The notes beneath the pieces were generated by a model. The model saw only the letters and a program-made list of their open reading frames with translations, was not told where the DNA came from and ran no database searches. From NCBI GenBank assembly GCA_017428625.1, contig JAFRQM010000056.1, positions 62,001-126,000 of the forward strand: a stretch of DNA of 64,000 nt, in the 5' to 3' direction. Of the stretch, positions 7,783 to 17,227 are shown piece after piece; within the stretch, counting starts at the first letter, position 1, and every line of letters starts with the position of its first letter. Source of the stretch: Clostridia bacterium. GTDB taxonomy: Bacteria; Bacillota; Clostridia; Oscillospirales; Acutalibacteraceae. Position numbers and translations under genes: made by a program.

Positions 7783-9546
7783 TTATAATGTTTCGGCTTC
7801 TTTCTCCATATATTCGGGAACGGTGATTTTGAACATTGTCAGAACATTGGCAAGCACCGTTTTGACGCATACGCAAAGCGCAAGCCTTGCCTGTGTGAGA
7901 CCGGCGTCGCCGCAGTTTACCCTGCACGCGTTATAGAACTTGTGGAACAGAGCCGAAAGCGTAACGGCATAGCGGGTGATTTTCGCGGGGTCGTAATTTT
8001 TTGCTGCGGTAATGATTTCATCCGTAAGCGAAGCAAGGTGAAGAATGAGCTCCCTCTCCTCGGGCGCTGTCAGGAGTGAAAGCACATCCGCGCCGCAGGG
8101 CTTTAACACTATGCCTTCGCTTTCGAGTTTTTTGAGAATACTGCAGATTCTCGCGTGAGCATACTGGCAGTAATAAACGGGGTTGTCGGAACTTTGCTCG
8201 ACGGCAAGGTCAAGGTCAAAATCCATCTGTGAGCCGGGCTCTCTCATATTGAAAAGGAAGCGCACTGCGTCAATCGGGATGTCTTCGAGCAGGTCCGTAA
8301 GAGTGATAGCCTTGCCCGTTCTTTTGCTCATTTTGACAACTCCGCCGTCTTTAATGAGGTTGACAAGCTGCATCAGAACAATGTCAAGTTTGTCGCCGTC
8401 AAGGCCTATAGCGTCAAGCGCGCCTTTCATACGCGCCACATGACCGTGATGGTCGGCGCCCCAGATGTCAATTGCCCTGTCAAAGCCTCTGGAGAATTTG
8501 TTGCGGTGGTAGGCGATATCTGCGGCAAAATACGTGGGGTTGCCGTTCTGACGGATAAGCACTTCATCTTTAAGACCGAGTTTTTCGATTTCGGCGGGTG
8601 TTTTGCCCTCTTTTTGCAGCCTGCTGCTGAGAACTTCGGCGTTCTTATACCAGAGGGCGCCGTCTTTTTCATAGGCAAGATTTCTGCTTTTGAGAATCTC
8701 AATTATTTCGGCTATTTCGCCGTCATTATGCAGAACGCTTTCGTGAAACCAGGTGTCATATTCAATGCGGTATTTCGTGAGGTTGTCTTTCATCGCCTGA
8801 ATGTTTTTCGGCAGAGCGAAATCCACTAGCGCCTTTCTGCGCTCGCTCTCGGGCTTTGAAATGTAAGAGTCGCCATGAACATCCGCAAATTCTTTCGCGC
8901 GTTCGGTTATATCCGCGCCGTGGTATGAATCCTCGGGCAGTTCGGGGGCGTTTTCACCCTCGTAAATCTGACGGTAGCGTATGTCGAGAGAAAGGGCGAA
9001 TTTGTCAATCTGATTGCCCGCGTCGTTGATATAAAACTCGCGGCTGACTTCATAGCCCGCAAAATCAAGCACAGCGGCAAGACAGTCGCCCAGAGCGCCG
9101 CCTCTCGCGTTGCCCATATGCATAGGGCCCGTGGGGTTCGCGCTGACAAATTCAACATTGATTTTCTGCCCGCCGCCGAAGCCGGAACGCCCGTAATCAT
9201 TGCCTTTTGCGAGTATATCTTCAACAATCGCGCAGTAGAACGACGCACCGTAATAGAAGTTTATAAAGCCGGGTCCGGCAACTTCCGCTCTGTCAAAAAA
9301 CGTGCCGCCGAGCTGAATGTTCTCAACTATTGTTTCGGCTATTTTGCGCGGAGGCATACGGAGGGCTTTCGCCCATACCATAGCGGCGTTTGATGAAATG
9401 TCGCCGTTCTTTCTGTCGGCGGGAACCTCAGTGTTGAAACCCGGCAGCGGCTCCTCCGGGAATACTCCCTGAGCCACAGCGGCGCCCGCCGCTTCCATAA
9501 TCGCCGTGCGCGCGTCTGTATGTGTTTTTTTAACAAGCAGTGACAT
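7783..9546 (-). CDS. argS: Arginyl-tRNA synthetase
   Basis: Class I synthetase charging tRNA-Arg. 587 residues, close to the family norm. N-terminal tRNA-recognition domain about 1-115. The HIGH-type signature reads ANPTGPMHMGNARGG near residue 135; the KMSK loop is present as VVKMSKRTG; the C-terminal anticodon-binding helical domain follows. The ATG start overlaps the end of the DUF1934 gene by 17 nt, so the two are translationally linked. Last gene of the ddl operon. Confidence 0.97.
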   Translation of the reverse strand: MSLLVKKTHTDARTAIMEAAGAAVAQGVFPEEPLPGFNTEVPADRKNGDISSNAAMVWAKALRMPPRKIAETIVENIQLGGTFFDRAEVAGPGFINFYYGASFYCAIVEDILAKGNDYGRSGFGGGQKINVEFVSANPTGPMHMGNARGGALGDCLAAVLDFAGYEVSREFYINDAGNQIDKFALSLDIRYRQIYEGENAPELPEDSYHGADITERAKEFADVHGDSYISKPESERRKALVDFALPKNIQAMKDNLTKYRIEYDTWFHESVLHNDGEIAEIIEILKSRNLAYEKDGALWYKNAEVLSSRLQKEGKTPAEIEKLGLKDEVLIRQNGNPTYFAADIAYHRNKFSRGFDRAIDIWGADHHGHVARMKGALDAIGLDGDKLDIVLMQLVNLIKDGGVVKMSKRTGKAITLTDLLEDIPIDAVRFLFNMREPGSQMDFDLDLAVEQSSDNPVYYCQYAHARICSILKKLESEGIVLKPCGADVLSLLTAPEERELILHLASLTDEIITAAKNYDPAKITRYAVTLSALFHKFYNACRVNCGDAGLTQARLALCVCVKTVLANVLTMFKITVPEYMEKEAETL

Positions 9547-9970
9547 TGCCGTCAGCCTCCTTGACCGTAATTAACATAGTGTTTGTCGAGATAAGCCCCG
9601 AATTGAAATCGAGAGTGTATCTCAGCCTGATTTCAGCGCCGTTTTCACGGATTTGCGTTGTGACCTCATCCGAATAAACGCCGATGGAAAGTTCGCCCAG
9701 CGGCGTGTTGTAAATGCAGGTGTGCCGGCGGTCCTTCTCGATTGTCAGGCGCGTGTTGTATTCGCCGATGCGCGTAACCTCAACGGTTCCGGCGTTGATT
9801 ACTTTGATTGAAACAACGCTGCCGTCGAGTTCGCCGCCTTTTTCGGCGTATGAAACGGTGCAGTTTTCACCGTCTCTGACATATTCACAGGCACAGGTAA
9901 ATTCGGCGGAAAAACTTTCGCCGTCCTGCTCGTGATTATCTTTTATTGTAACGATGTAACTGTTGTTCAT
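9530..9970 (-). CDS. DUF1934 (YwiB-like) beta-barrel protein
   Basis: Small protein of about 146 residues resembling the DUF1934/YwiB family, a predicted beta-barrel of unknown role. The visible pattern is alternating beta strands with no recognisable catalytic motif. The ATG at 9970 is preferred over a longer frame because it begins one base after the ddl stop, which suits coupled translation, and gives the family length. Placement between a cell-wall ligase gene and argS matches the ywiB-argS pairing known in Bacillus. Function unknown. Confidence 0.8.
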   Translation of the reverse strand: MNNSYIVTIKDNHEQDGESFSAEFTCACEYVRDGENCTVSYAEKGGELDGSVVSIKVINAGTVEVTRIGEYNTRLTIEKDRRHTCIYNTPLGELSIGVYSDEVTTQIRENGAEIRLRYTLDFNSGLISTNTMLITVKEADGNVTAC

Positions 9971-9971
9971 T

Positions 9972-11024
9972 TTATCTTTTTTCGGCAAGCTGAAGAAGCC
10001 TGTCAAGCAGTTCGGAGTAGGGAACCCCCGACGCTTCAAAAAGCTTGGGATACATACTGATTGAAGTAAAGCCGGGTATGGTGTTGGGTTCGTTGAGCAT
10101 AACTGCGCCGTCGCTTTTTCTTACAAAGAAGTCTATTCTCGTAAGCCCTGTGCAGCCGAACGCCTTGTAAGCCCTGCAGGCGACTTCACGCACAGCCTGA
10201 ATTGTTTCATCAGGCAGATTTGCGGGTATGTTAAGTTCTGATTTGTCAGCGAAATATTTAGCATCATAGTCGTAAAATTCATTACAGGGAACAATCTCGC
10301 CCACGGTGGACGCGACGGGCTCGTCGTTACCCATAACGGCGCATTCAACCTCGTGCCCTTCAATGCCCTCTTCGAGCACAACCTTTTTGTCATACTCAAA
10401 CGCTGTTCTGATTGCCGCGAGAAGACCTTCTGCGTCAAAAGCCTTGGTTATTCCTACGGACGAGCCTGAATTTGCGGGTTTTACAAAGACGGGATAGCCC
10501 AGATAATTCTCTGATTTCTCTATGATTTTTTCGCAGTCTTTTGAAAACGCGTAACTGTCAAACGCGAGCCATTTTGCCTGTTTTATTCCCGCGTAATCGG
10601 CAATGGCGTTTGTCATCGCTTTATCCATACATACGGCAGAGGCAAGCATATCGCAGCCCACAAACGGTATTCCGGCAAGGGCAAGAAGCCCCTGAACAGT
10701 GCCGTCTTCGCCGTTTTTGCCGTGAAGAACGGGGAAACAGATATCAAACGGAATGACCGAGCCGCGTTCCGTAATTACACCGTGATGGCTGCGGTCCGGC
10801 GAAAGAACGGCGCGTACCAACAGCGACTTGTCTTCAAGCCACCTGTCGCCGGGCAGATTTGCCGTGTCGCCCTTGTAAATGAACCATCTGCCGTCTTTTG
10901 TTATGCCGAGTTTTGTTACTTCATATTTGTCGGCGGGGATGTTTTCGATTACGGACTTTGCGGAAATGAGTGAAACATCGTGTTCGCTTGAAACTCCGCC
11001 GAACAAAACAAGAACTTTCTTCAT
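9972..11024 (-). CDS. ddl: D-alanine--D-alanine ligase
   Basis: ATP-grasp enzyme joining two D-alanines for peptidoglycan precursors in the cytoplasm. 350 residues. Motifs: LFGGVSSEHDVSL at the N terminus, HGKNGEDGTVQG, the ATP loop KPANSGSSVG, and the metal/substrate segment NEPNTIPGFTSISMYPKL. The omega-loop region YDYDAKYF retains the Tyr/Lys-Tyr character of D-Ala-D-Ala ligases rather than the VanA-type depsipeptide ligases. First gene of the operon with DUF1934 and argS, transcribed from a promoter with a 17-bp spacer. Confidence 0.95.
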   Translation of the reverse strand: MKKVLVLFGGVSSEHDVSLISAKSVIENIPADKYEVTKLGITKDGRWFIYKGDTANLPGDRWLEDKSLLVRAVLSPDRSHHGVITERGSVIPFDICFPVLHGKNGEDGTVQGLLALAGIPFVGCDMLASAVCMDKAMTNAIADYAGIKQAKWLAFDSYAFSKDCEKIIEKSENYLGYPVFVKPANSGSSVGITKAFDAEGLLAAIRTAFEYDKKVVLEEGIEGHEVECAVMGNDEPVASTVGEIVPCNEFYDYDAKYFADKSELNIPANLPDETIQAVREVACRAYKAFGCTGLTRIDFFVRKSDGAVMLNEPNTIPGFTSISMYPKLFEASGVPYSELLDRLLQLAEKR

Positions 11025-11066
11025 ATATCACACCTCGGATGAAGGAAATTAACAATAAGTTTTTAT

Positions 11067-11095
11067 ATAATATCATACACTTGCCGTCAAGTCAA
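11067..11095 (-). promoter_or_regulatory. Promoter of the ddl operon
   Basis: On the minus strand, TTGACT (11095-11090) and TATTAT (11072-11067) are separated by 17 bp. A second overlapping pair, TTGACG/TATAAA, is also 17 bp apart. The start is about 40 nt upstream of the ddl ATG. Confidence 0.7.
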
Positions 11096-11173
11096 TTGTT
11101 TATTGTTGTGTGTTATGTACTATTTATAATTAAAACTATATCTGTATTTATTAAATATTATATAATATTATAC

Positions 11174-11202
11174 TTTACAAATATTTATAATAGTAGTATA
11201 AT
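11174..11202 (+). promoter_or_regulatory. Promoter of the gene at 11236 and probably gyrBA
   Basis: TTTACA at 11174-11179, a 17-bp spacer, and TATAAT at 11197-11202. The predicted transcript starts near 11209, 27 nt before the first ATG. It diverges from the ddl promoter across an AT-rich 211-bp gap. Confidence 0.8.
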
Positions 11203-11235
11203 AATCAAGTCAAATTTTATTTTAAGGAGAAAGAA

Positions 11236-12099
11236 ATGGAAAACATCTATGACATTCTCAACCGCATTTATAAAGATCTCGCTCTTACACTGGCGGGCTG
11301 CGGATTTGTTCCCGTTATTCCCGAAGGCACGGAGAAGGGCGCTCTGCCCGCGAAAACAGAGGGCGACAAAATAACAATAGCCTTCAAGGGCGAAAACAAG
11401 GCGCTCAAAATAGAGCATTTTGACAAACGCCTCACTGTTTCGGGAGTGCTTAAAGAAGGCGAGATTTCAGAAGGAGACTTTGCGGTTATTTCAAACTCCA
11501 TTCTCGACCCCGAAGATATAAACGACAAACAGATAAAATACTTTGTTAATGAGATTTCAGAATCCGTGACCGAACGGTTCAGCCCCGCTGCCGAAAAGAA
11601 AATCAAAAAGCAGAGGGCGCCGCAGACGGTTTCGAGGGACAAAGTTGAAAACGGCGGAATGTCTTATGACGAGGTTACTCTTGTAAGCAGAATAGCGGGC
11701 ATATATCCCCACCTTAAACCCGCATATAAAGAGAATTACGAGGGCTACGGCGAACTGCTTGCGGATAAATTCTTCCGTGAAAGCGCAAACCCGGTCATAT
11801 TTGAAACAATAAAGGCAAACAGACCCGCCGAAATGAAAAAACTTTTCAGCATTCTCAACGACCTTTATCTTGACGGCACAAACAACACGCAGAGCATAAT
11901 CACGGTAACAATTCTCGGTCAGCTCGGCGACGAACTTCTTGCCAACTGCACCGATTATATGACACCCGAACTTCTGACTCCGGTGGTTCAGGTCAACAAA
12001 TATCTTTCAAAGAGCAAAAGCGCTCAGATGAGACTTGAGAATCCCCCCGCTTACAAGCCCAAGAAAAACAAGAAGACACCCGGCAGCCGCATAGGTTAA
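11236..12099 (+). CDS. Unknown protein upstream of gyrB
   Basis: 287 residues, no signal peptide or membrane segment, probably cytoplasmic. The N-terminal ~115 residues are predicted to be mostly strands and short helices ([19 protein letters not shown] start). A basic linker around 120-135 (KKIKKQRAP) leads to a helical C-terminal domain ending in a Lys/Pro-rich tail. The C-terminal part faintly resembles DUF7674-type helical proteins, but I would not name it from that. AAGGAG precedes the ATG by 6 nt, and gyrB begins 14 nt after the stop, so it is likely cotranscribed with gyrase. Confidence 0.8.
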   Translation: MENIYDILNRIYKDLALTLAGCGFVPVIPEGTEKGALPAKTEGDKITIAFKGENKALKIEHFDKRLTVSGVLKEGEISEGDFAVISNSILDPEDINDKQIKYFVNEISESVTERFSPAAEKKIKKQRAPQTVSRDKVENGGMSYDEVTLVSRIAGIYPHLKPAYKENYEGYGELLADKFFRESANPVIFETIKANRPAEMKKLFSILNDLYLDGTNNTQSIITVTILGQLGDELLANCTDYMTPELLTPVVQVNKYLSKSKSAQMRLENPPAYKPKKNKKTPGSRIG

Positions 12100-12113
12100 G
12101 GAGAGGTAACACA

Positions 12114-14111
12114 ATGGATAATTATCAAAATGAAGAACTCATAAAGGTTGAAGAAATCGGCGATGATATGAGCACCGCCGTGAGCGAAGAATATGACGCT
12201 TCACAGATTCAGGTTCTCGAAGGTCTTGAAGCCGTCAGAAAAAGGCCCGGTATGTATATCGGCTCAACCAGCGCGTCGGGCCTTCATCACCTTGTTTACG
12301 AAATAGTTGACAACTCAATAGACGAGGCGCTCGCGGGCTACTGCACGCATATTGAAGTCACAATAGAGCCCGGCGACATTATTGCCGTGCGTGACAACGG
12401 CAGAGGTATTCCCGTTGACATTCAGGAGCAGACCGGCAAGAGCGCTCTTGAGGTTGTTTTTACCGTGCTTCACGCGGGCGGCAAATTCGGCGGCGGCGGA
12501 TATAAAGTTTCCGGCGGTCTGCACGGCGTAGGCGCGTCGGTTGTAAACGCACTTTCGGAGTGGCTTGAGGTTGAGGTTTACAAAAACGGCAAAATTCACC
12601 GTATGGAGTTTTCACGCGGCTTTATCACCAAAGAACTCACAATCACCGGCGACACCGAAGAAAACGGCACCTTCGTCCGTTTCAAGCCCGACCCCGAAAT
12701 GTTTACCGACACAACATCATACAGTTACGAAACACTCCACAAACGTATGCAGGAGGAGGCGTTTCTCAACGCGGGGCTTACAATCACAATCGAAGACAAG
12801 CGCCCCGAAAACGAGCATCTTGACGAGAGCGAGCGCAAAGATGTTCTCTGCTATGAAGGCGGCATCCGCGAATTCGTAACCTTCCTCAACAACAACAAGA
12901 CTCCCGTTCACGAGGATGTTATTTATATGTCCGGTAAGTCGGGCGACATTATGGCTGAACTCGCAATGCAATACACCGACACTTACAGCGAGGTTATTGT
13001 TTCGTTTGCCAACAATGTTCACACTCCCGAAGGCGGTATGCACGAAGACGGCTTCAGAAGAGCACTGACAAACGCGCTCAACAAATACGGCAAAAAGATG
13101 AACATACTCAAAGGCGACGACAAAGTCTCCGGCGAGGACTGCCGCGAAGGCGTTACCTGCGTTATCTCGGTAAAACTTACCGACGCCCAGTTTGAAGGCC
13201 AGACAAAAGCCAAACTCGGTAACAGCGAAGTCCGCACACTCGTCAACGCGATGGTGAGCGAATCGCTTGAAAACTACCTTGAAGAAAACCCCGCCGCGGG
13301 TAAAGCGATACTTGAAAAAGCGCTCACCGCAAACCGTGCGCGCGAGGCGGCGCGCAAGGCGAGAGAAACGGTTCGCCGCAAGAACGGCCTTGAATCCGGC
13401 CAGATGCCCGACAAACTGCAGGACTGCAACGAGCGCGACCCGAGCCTTTGCGAAATCTACATCGTCGAGGGCGATTCGGCAGCAGGTTCCGCCATACAGG
13501 GCAGAGATTCCCGTTTTCAGGCTATACTCGCAATGTGGGGTAAAATGCTCAATGTTGAAAAAGCGAGAGTTGATAAAGTTTACGACAATGACAAACTCAA
13601 CCCTCTGATTGTCGCTCTCGGAGCGGGCATAGGCGATGAATTTGACATTGAAAAACTGCGTTACCACAAAATAATCATTATGTCGGATGCCGATGTTGAC
13701 GGCGCCCATATACGCACCCTTCTTCTCACATTTTTCTTCCGTTATATGCGTCCTCTCATTGAGAACGGCTATGTCTATTCGGCTGTGCCTCCGCTTTACA
13801 AACTCACAAGAGGCAAAACCACGAGAGTTGCTTATTCCGATGATGAGCGCGACGCCATTTCGTCTGAGATGAGAGGGGAAAACAAGAACGCCGAAATCGG
13901 TATAAGCCGCTTCAAAGGTCTCGGTTAAATGGACCCGCACGAACTGTGGGACACCACCATGGACCCGGAACAGCGCACACTGCGCAGGGTAACCCTTGCC
14001 GACGCCATAGCAGCGGACGCTGTTTTCAATCTGCTTATGGGCGAAGAGGTTGACCCCCGCCGCGAATGGATTGAAAACAACGCGAAATATGTTATGAATC
14101 TTGATGTTTAA
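12114..14111 (+). pseudogene. gyrB: DNA gyrase subunit B, interrupted by an in-frame TAA
   Basis: Expected product is the ATPase/TOPRIM subunit of gyrase. The frame is continuous over 665 codons apart from one TAA at 13926-13928 (codon 605), exactly where Glu is invariant in FKGLGEMDP; GAA to TAA needs one base change. Upstream 604 residues: GHKL ATPase motifs ([32 protein letters not shown]), TOPRIM EGDSA at 452-456 and DADVDGAH. Downstream 60 residues begin with ATG immediately after the stop and finish the normal C terminus. Several near-invariant residues are also changed (see findings). Options: decaying copy, split gyrase B made by stop-restart, stop readthrough, or assembly error. The whole span is listed here as one broken gene. 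Confidence 0.85.
13929..14111 (+). CDS. Possible separately translated GyrB C-terminal fragment
   Basis: 60 codons starting with ATG directly after the gyrB stop (TAA-ATG). It carries the conserved end of Gyr[22 protein letters not shown] and a helical tail. The preceding bases TTCAAAGGTCTCGG hold only a weak AAAGG-like site, so restart by the terminating ribosome would be needed. If made, it might associate with the 604-residue part. Whether it is translated is unknown. Confidence 0.45.
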   Translation: MDPHELWDTTMDPEQRTLRRVTLADAIAADAVFNLLMGEEVDPRREWIENNAKYVMNLDV

Positions 14112-14125
14112 GGAGGTGGCGTAAA

Positions 14126-16657
14126 ATGGCACACAGAAGAGATTACAATCCCGAAGACATACTTTTCCCGGATCAGATAATCACCGAGTCCGATATTATT
14201 CCCGAAATGAAAACGGCGCTGCTTGATTACGCTATGTCCGTAATTATAGACCGCGCCCTTCCCGATGTGCGCGACGGTCTTAAACCCGTTCACAGAAGAA
14301 TCCTTTACACGCTCCACGAAGATAAACTCTATTCAGACAGACCTTTTAAAAAGTCGGCAACCTGCGTCGGCGACGTGCTCGGTAAGTATCACCCCCACGG
14401 CGACGCTTCGGTTTATGACGCCATGGTGCGTCTTGCGCAGAATTTCTCAATGAGGTATATGCTCGTTGAAGGTCACGGCAACTTCGGCTCCGTTGACGGC
14501 GACCCGCCTGCCGCTTACAGATACACGGAGGCAAGGTTAAGCAAAATCAGCAACGAGATGATAAGGGATATTGACAAAGACACTGTCAACTGGAACCCAA
14601 ACTTTGATGAAACGCGCAAAGAGCCCCGAGTTCTTCCGTCCAGATTCCCCAATCTGCTTGTAAACGGCTCGCAGGGCATTGCGGTAGGTATGACCACAAA
14701 CATTCCTCCGCACAACCTCACGGAGGTTATAAACGCCTGCATCTGCGTGCTTGACAACCCCGACGCGGGTCTTGAAGACCTTATGGAGCACATAACAGGC
14801 CCCGACTTTCCCACCAGAGGAATCATAATGGGCAGGGCGGGCATCCGCCAGGCCTATGCCACGGGCAGAGGCAAAATTGTCATACGCGCCCGCGCGGAGT
14901 TTGAGGAATACGGCAGAGACAACAGAACGAGAATCATCGTTTCTGAACTGCCCTATATGGTCAAAAAACGTGCGCTCATAAAAAAGATTGCCGACCAAGT
15001 TAGAGAAAAACGCCTTGACGGCATTTCGGACCTGCGCGACGAGTCAGACAAGAACGGTATGCGGATTGTCATTGAACTCAAACGCGACGCAAACGCGCAG
15101 GTTGTTCTCAACAAACTTTATGCCCAGACCGATATGCAGTCATCTTTCGGCGTGATTATGCGCGCCCTTGTTGATGACCAGAGGCAGCCCAAAATTTTAA
15201 CTCTGCGCGAAGTTCTTGACGAATACCTTGCCTTCCAGGAGGAGGTTATACGCCGCAGAACACAGTTTGACCTCAAAAAAGCGCAGGAGAGGGCCCATCT
15301 TCTTGACGGCCTTATCATAGCGCAGGACAATATTGACGAAGTAATCAAAATCATCCGCGAGAGTTATGATGACGCGAAAGAAAACCTGATGAACCGCTTC
15401 TCGCTTGATGATGTTCAGGCGCAGGCGATTCTCGATATGCGTCTCAAAGCCCTGCAGGGTCTTGACCGCGAAAAACTCATTGAGGAGCGTAAAACACTGC
15501 AGGAGAAAATCGAATACTACAACAAACTTCTCAGTGATGAAGAAATGCTCAAGGGCGTTCTCAAAGACGAACTCACCGAAATCAGAGACAAGTTCGGTGA
15601 CGAGCGCTACACCGAAATTCAGGATGTCAGCGGCGAAGTCGATATGGAAGACCTCATCCCCGTTGAGGACTGCGTATATACCCTGACGGATTTAGGCTAC
15701 ATCAAACGCCTGCCCGTAAGCGAATACAGCGTTCAGAACCGCGGCGGCAAGGGTATGAAAGGTATGACCTACCGCGATGAAGACGCAGTCAAAACAATGT
15801 TCACCTGCTCCACGCACGACTACCTTATGTTCTTTACCACAAGGGGCAGAACATACAGAGTGAAGGGTTACGAAATTCCCGAAGGCTCAAGAATAAGCAA
15901 AGGCACAAACATTGTCAACATTCTGCCCATAGAGCAAGGTGAAAGAGTTTCCGCCATGATTCAGGTGCCCGATGTTGAGGGCGAGGGCTACCTCTGCATG
16001 GTAACACGCAACGGCGTTATCAAACGCACGCTCGCTTCTGTTTACAAAAACATCCGCAAAACAGGCGTTTACGCCATAAACCTTGATGACGATGACGACC
16101 TCATATGCGTCAAATACACAACCGGCAACGAAGACTTGCTTATTGCCACACGCAACGGCAAGAGCATACGCTTCAACGAGAACGATGCCCGTCCTATAGG
16201 CAGAACAGCAAGAGGTGTCAAGGCAATTACTCTTAAAGGCGATGACACCGTTATAGGTATGGATGTTCTCAAAGAGGGCAAAACCGTGCTCACAATCAGT
16301 GAGATAGGCAACGGCAAACGCTGCTCGGTGGATAAATACTCGGTTCAGCACCGCGGCGGTCAGGGTCTCAAGAACTATGACATCAAAAAATACGGCTATG
16401 TCTGCTCAATAGAGGTTGTAAATGAAGAGGATGACCTCATCGTTCTCTCCTCAGGCGGCAAGATTATCCGTCTCGCTATAGCGGATATTAAAGAAACAGG
16501 CGGCAGAGATTCCAAAGGCGTCAAGGCAATGAAGCTTGATGACAACGAAAAGGTTATGATGGCAGTTGCCGTTCCCAAAATGGAAGACGAAGAACCTGCT
16601 GACGGAGAAACCGGCGCCGATGAAACTGCCGCGGATGAAAATACGGCGGAAGAATAA
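14126..16657 (+). CDS. gyrA: DNA gyrase subunit A
   Basis: Breakage-reunion subunit of gyrase, 843 residues. N-terminal winged-helix/tower region with catalytic Tyr133 ([12 protein letters not shown]); coiled-coil region about 360-490; C-terminal beta-pinwheel starting with the GyrA box QNRGGKG at 537, which marks gyrase rather than topoisomerase IV. A low-complexity acidic tail ends the protein. The quinolone region reads [10 protein letters not shown], so Ala94 replaces the usual Ser (E. coli Ser83), while Asp98 (Asp87) is kept. AAGGAGG precedes the ATG. It follows gyrB by 14 nt. Unlike gyrB it shows no damage. Confidence 0.97.
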   Translation: MAHRRDYNPEDILFPDQIITESDIIPEMKTALLDYAMSVIIDRALPDVRDGLKPVHRRILYTLHEDKLYSDRPFKKSATCVGDVLGKYHPHGDASVYDAMVRLAQNFSMRYMLVEGHGNFGSVDGDPPAAYRYTEARLSKISNEMIRDIDKDTVNWNPNFDETRKEPRVLPSRFPNLLVNGSQGIAVGMTTNIPPHNLTEVINACICVLDNPDAGLEDLMEHITGPDFPTRGIIMGRAGIRQAYATGRGKIVIRARAEFEEYGRDNRTRIIVSELPYMVKKRALIKKIADQVREKRLDGISDLRDESDKNGMRIVIELKRDANAQVVLNKLYAQTDMQSSFGVIMRALVDDQRQPKILTLREVLDEYLAFQEEVIRRRTQFDLKKAQERAHLLDGLIIAQDNIDEVIKIIRESYDDAKENLMNRFSLDDVQAQAILDMRLKALQGLDREKLIEERKTLQEKIEYYNKLLSDEEMLKGVLKDELTEIRDKFGDERYTEIQDVSGEVDMEDLIPVEDCVYTLTDLGYIKRLPVSEYSVQNRGGKGMKGMTYRDEDAVKTMFTCSTHDYLMFFTTRGRTYRVKGYEIPEGSRISKGTNIVNILPIEQGERVSAMIQVPDVEGEGYLCMVTRNGVIKRTLASVYKNIRKTGVYAINLDDDDDLICVKYTTGNEDLLIATRNGKSIRFNENDARPIGRTARGVKAITLKGDDTVIGMDVLKEGKTVLTISEIGNGKRCSVDKYSVQHRGGQGLKNYDIKKYGYVCSIEVVNEEDDLIVLSSGGKIIRLAIADIKETGGRDSKGVKAMKLDDNEKVMMAVAVPKMEDEEPADGETGADETAADENTAEE

Positions 16658-16671
16658 TTTGCAAAAAACTC

Positions 16672-16700
16672 TTGTATAAAAACAAACAGTTTGATATAGT
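16672..16700 (+). promoter_or_regulatory. Promoter before mgsA
   Basis: TTGTAT at 16672-16677, a 17-bp spacer and TATAGT at 16695-16700, located between gyrA and mgsA, 38 nt ahead of the mgsA ATG. Confidence 0.65.
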
Positions 16701-16738
16701 ATTATAAATCCCCAATATTTTTGACGGAGGTTTAATAT

Positions 16739-17143
16739 ATGAACATTGCTCTTATAGCACACGACGCGAAAAAAGAACTGATGACAGAGTTCTGCATAGC
16801 TTACTGCGGAATCCTCAGCAGGCACAATCTCTGCGCCACGGGAACAACCGGCAAAATCGTTTCCGAAATGACCGGACTTGAAATCAAATGCTATTTAAGC
16901 GGTTCGCAGGGCGGCGACCAGCAGATAGGCGCCCGCATTGCCTGCAACGAAATAGACCTCCTTCTGTTTTTCCGCGACCCGCTCACGGCAAAGCCGGACG
17001 AGCCCAGCGAAGAGAACCTTCTGCGCCTGTGCGATGTTCATACGATTCCCGTCGCGACAAACATTGCCACGGCGGAAGCGTTGATCCACTCGCTCTCAAG
17101 GGGCGACCTCGACTGGCGTGACATCGTTAACCCGAAGAACTGA
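16739..17143 (+). CDS. mgsA: Methylglyoxal synthase
   Basis: Converts dihydroxyacetone phosphate to methylglyoxal and phosphate, a glycolytic overflow branch. 134 residues, normal for the family. Phosphate-binding and catalytic motifs are visible: IAHDAKK at the N terminus, GTTGK, GGDQQIG with the catalytic Asp, FFRDPL, and [13 protein letters not shown]. In the glycine-rich loop SGSQGGDQ replaces the commoner SGPLGGDQ, a mild change. GGAGG lies before the ATG. It sits between gyrA and hisS and has its own likely promoter. Confidence 0.95.
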   Translation: MNIALIAHDAKKELMTEFCIAYCGILSRHNLCATGTTGKIVSEMTGLEIKCYLSGSQGGDQQIGARIACNEIDLLLFFRDPLTAKPDEPSEENLLRLCDVHTIPVATNIATAEALIHSLSRGDLDWRDIVNPKN

Positions 17144-17166
17144 CAGTCAAATTACGAATAACCGTA

Positions 17167-17204
17167 AAGTGGGGCACCGCAAAACGGTGTCCCGCTTGGC
17201 ACTT
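17167..17204 (+). other. Hairpin upstream of hisS
   Basis: GGGGCACCG at 17171-17179 pairs with CGGTGTCCC at 17185-17193 (one G-T pair, loop CAAAA), and AAGT/ACTT at 17167 and 17201 can extend the stem. It fills the short mgsA-hisS gap. It could be a weak attenuator or terminator. The gap is too short for a full T-box leader. Confidence 0.55.
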
Positions 17205-17227
17205 AAAGAAGATTGGTATGGTGAAAA

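Noticed and set aside
11025..11235. tRNA or small RNA in the ddl/11236 gap
   Set aside because: No cloverleaf or terminator was found; the gap is explained by two divergent promoters.
12717..14132. Long open frame on the minus strand opposite gyrB (471 codons)
   Set aside because: It is the antisense of a conserved gene in a GC-rich codon context, lacks a ribosome site and resembles no protein I know.
17144..17227. T-box riboswitch before hisS (GTGGGGCACCGC resembles the T-box sequence)
   Set aside because: Only 84 nt are available, no stem I or specifier loop can fit, and the GTGGxACCGCG core is not kept. Recorded as a simple hairpin.
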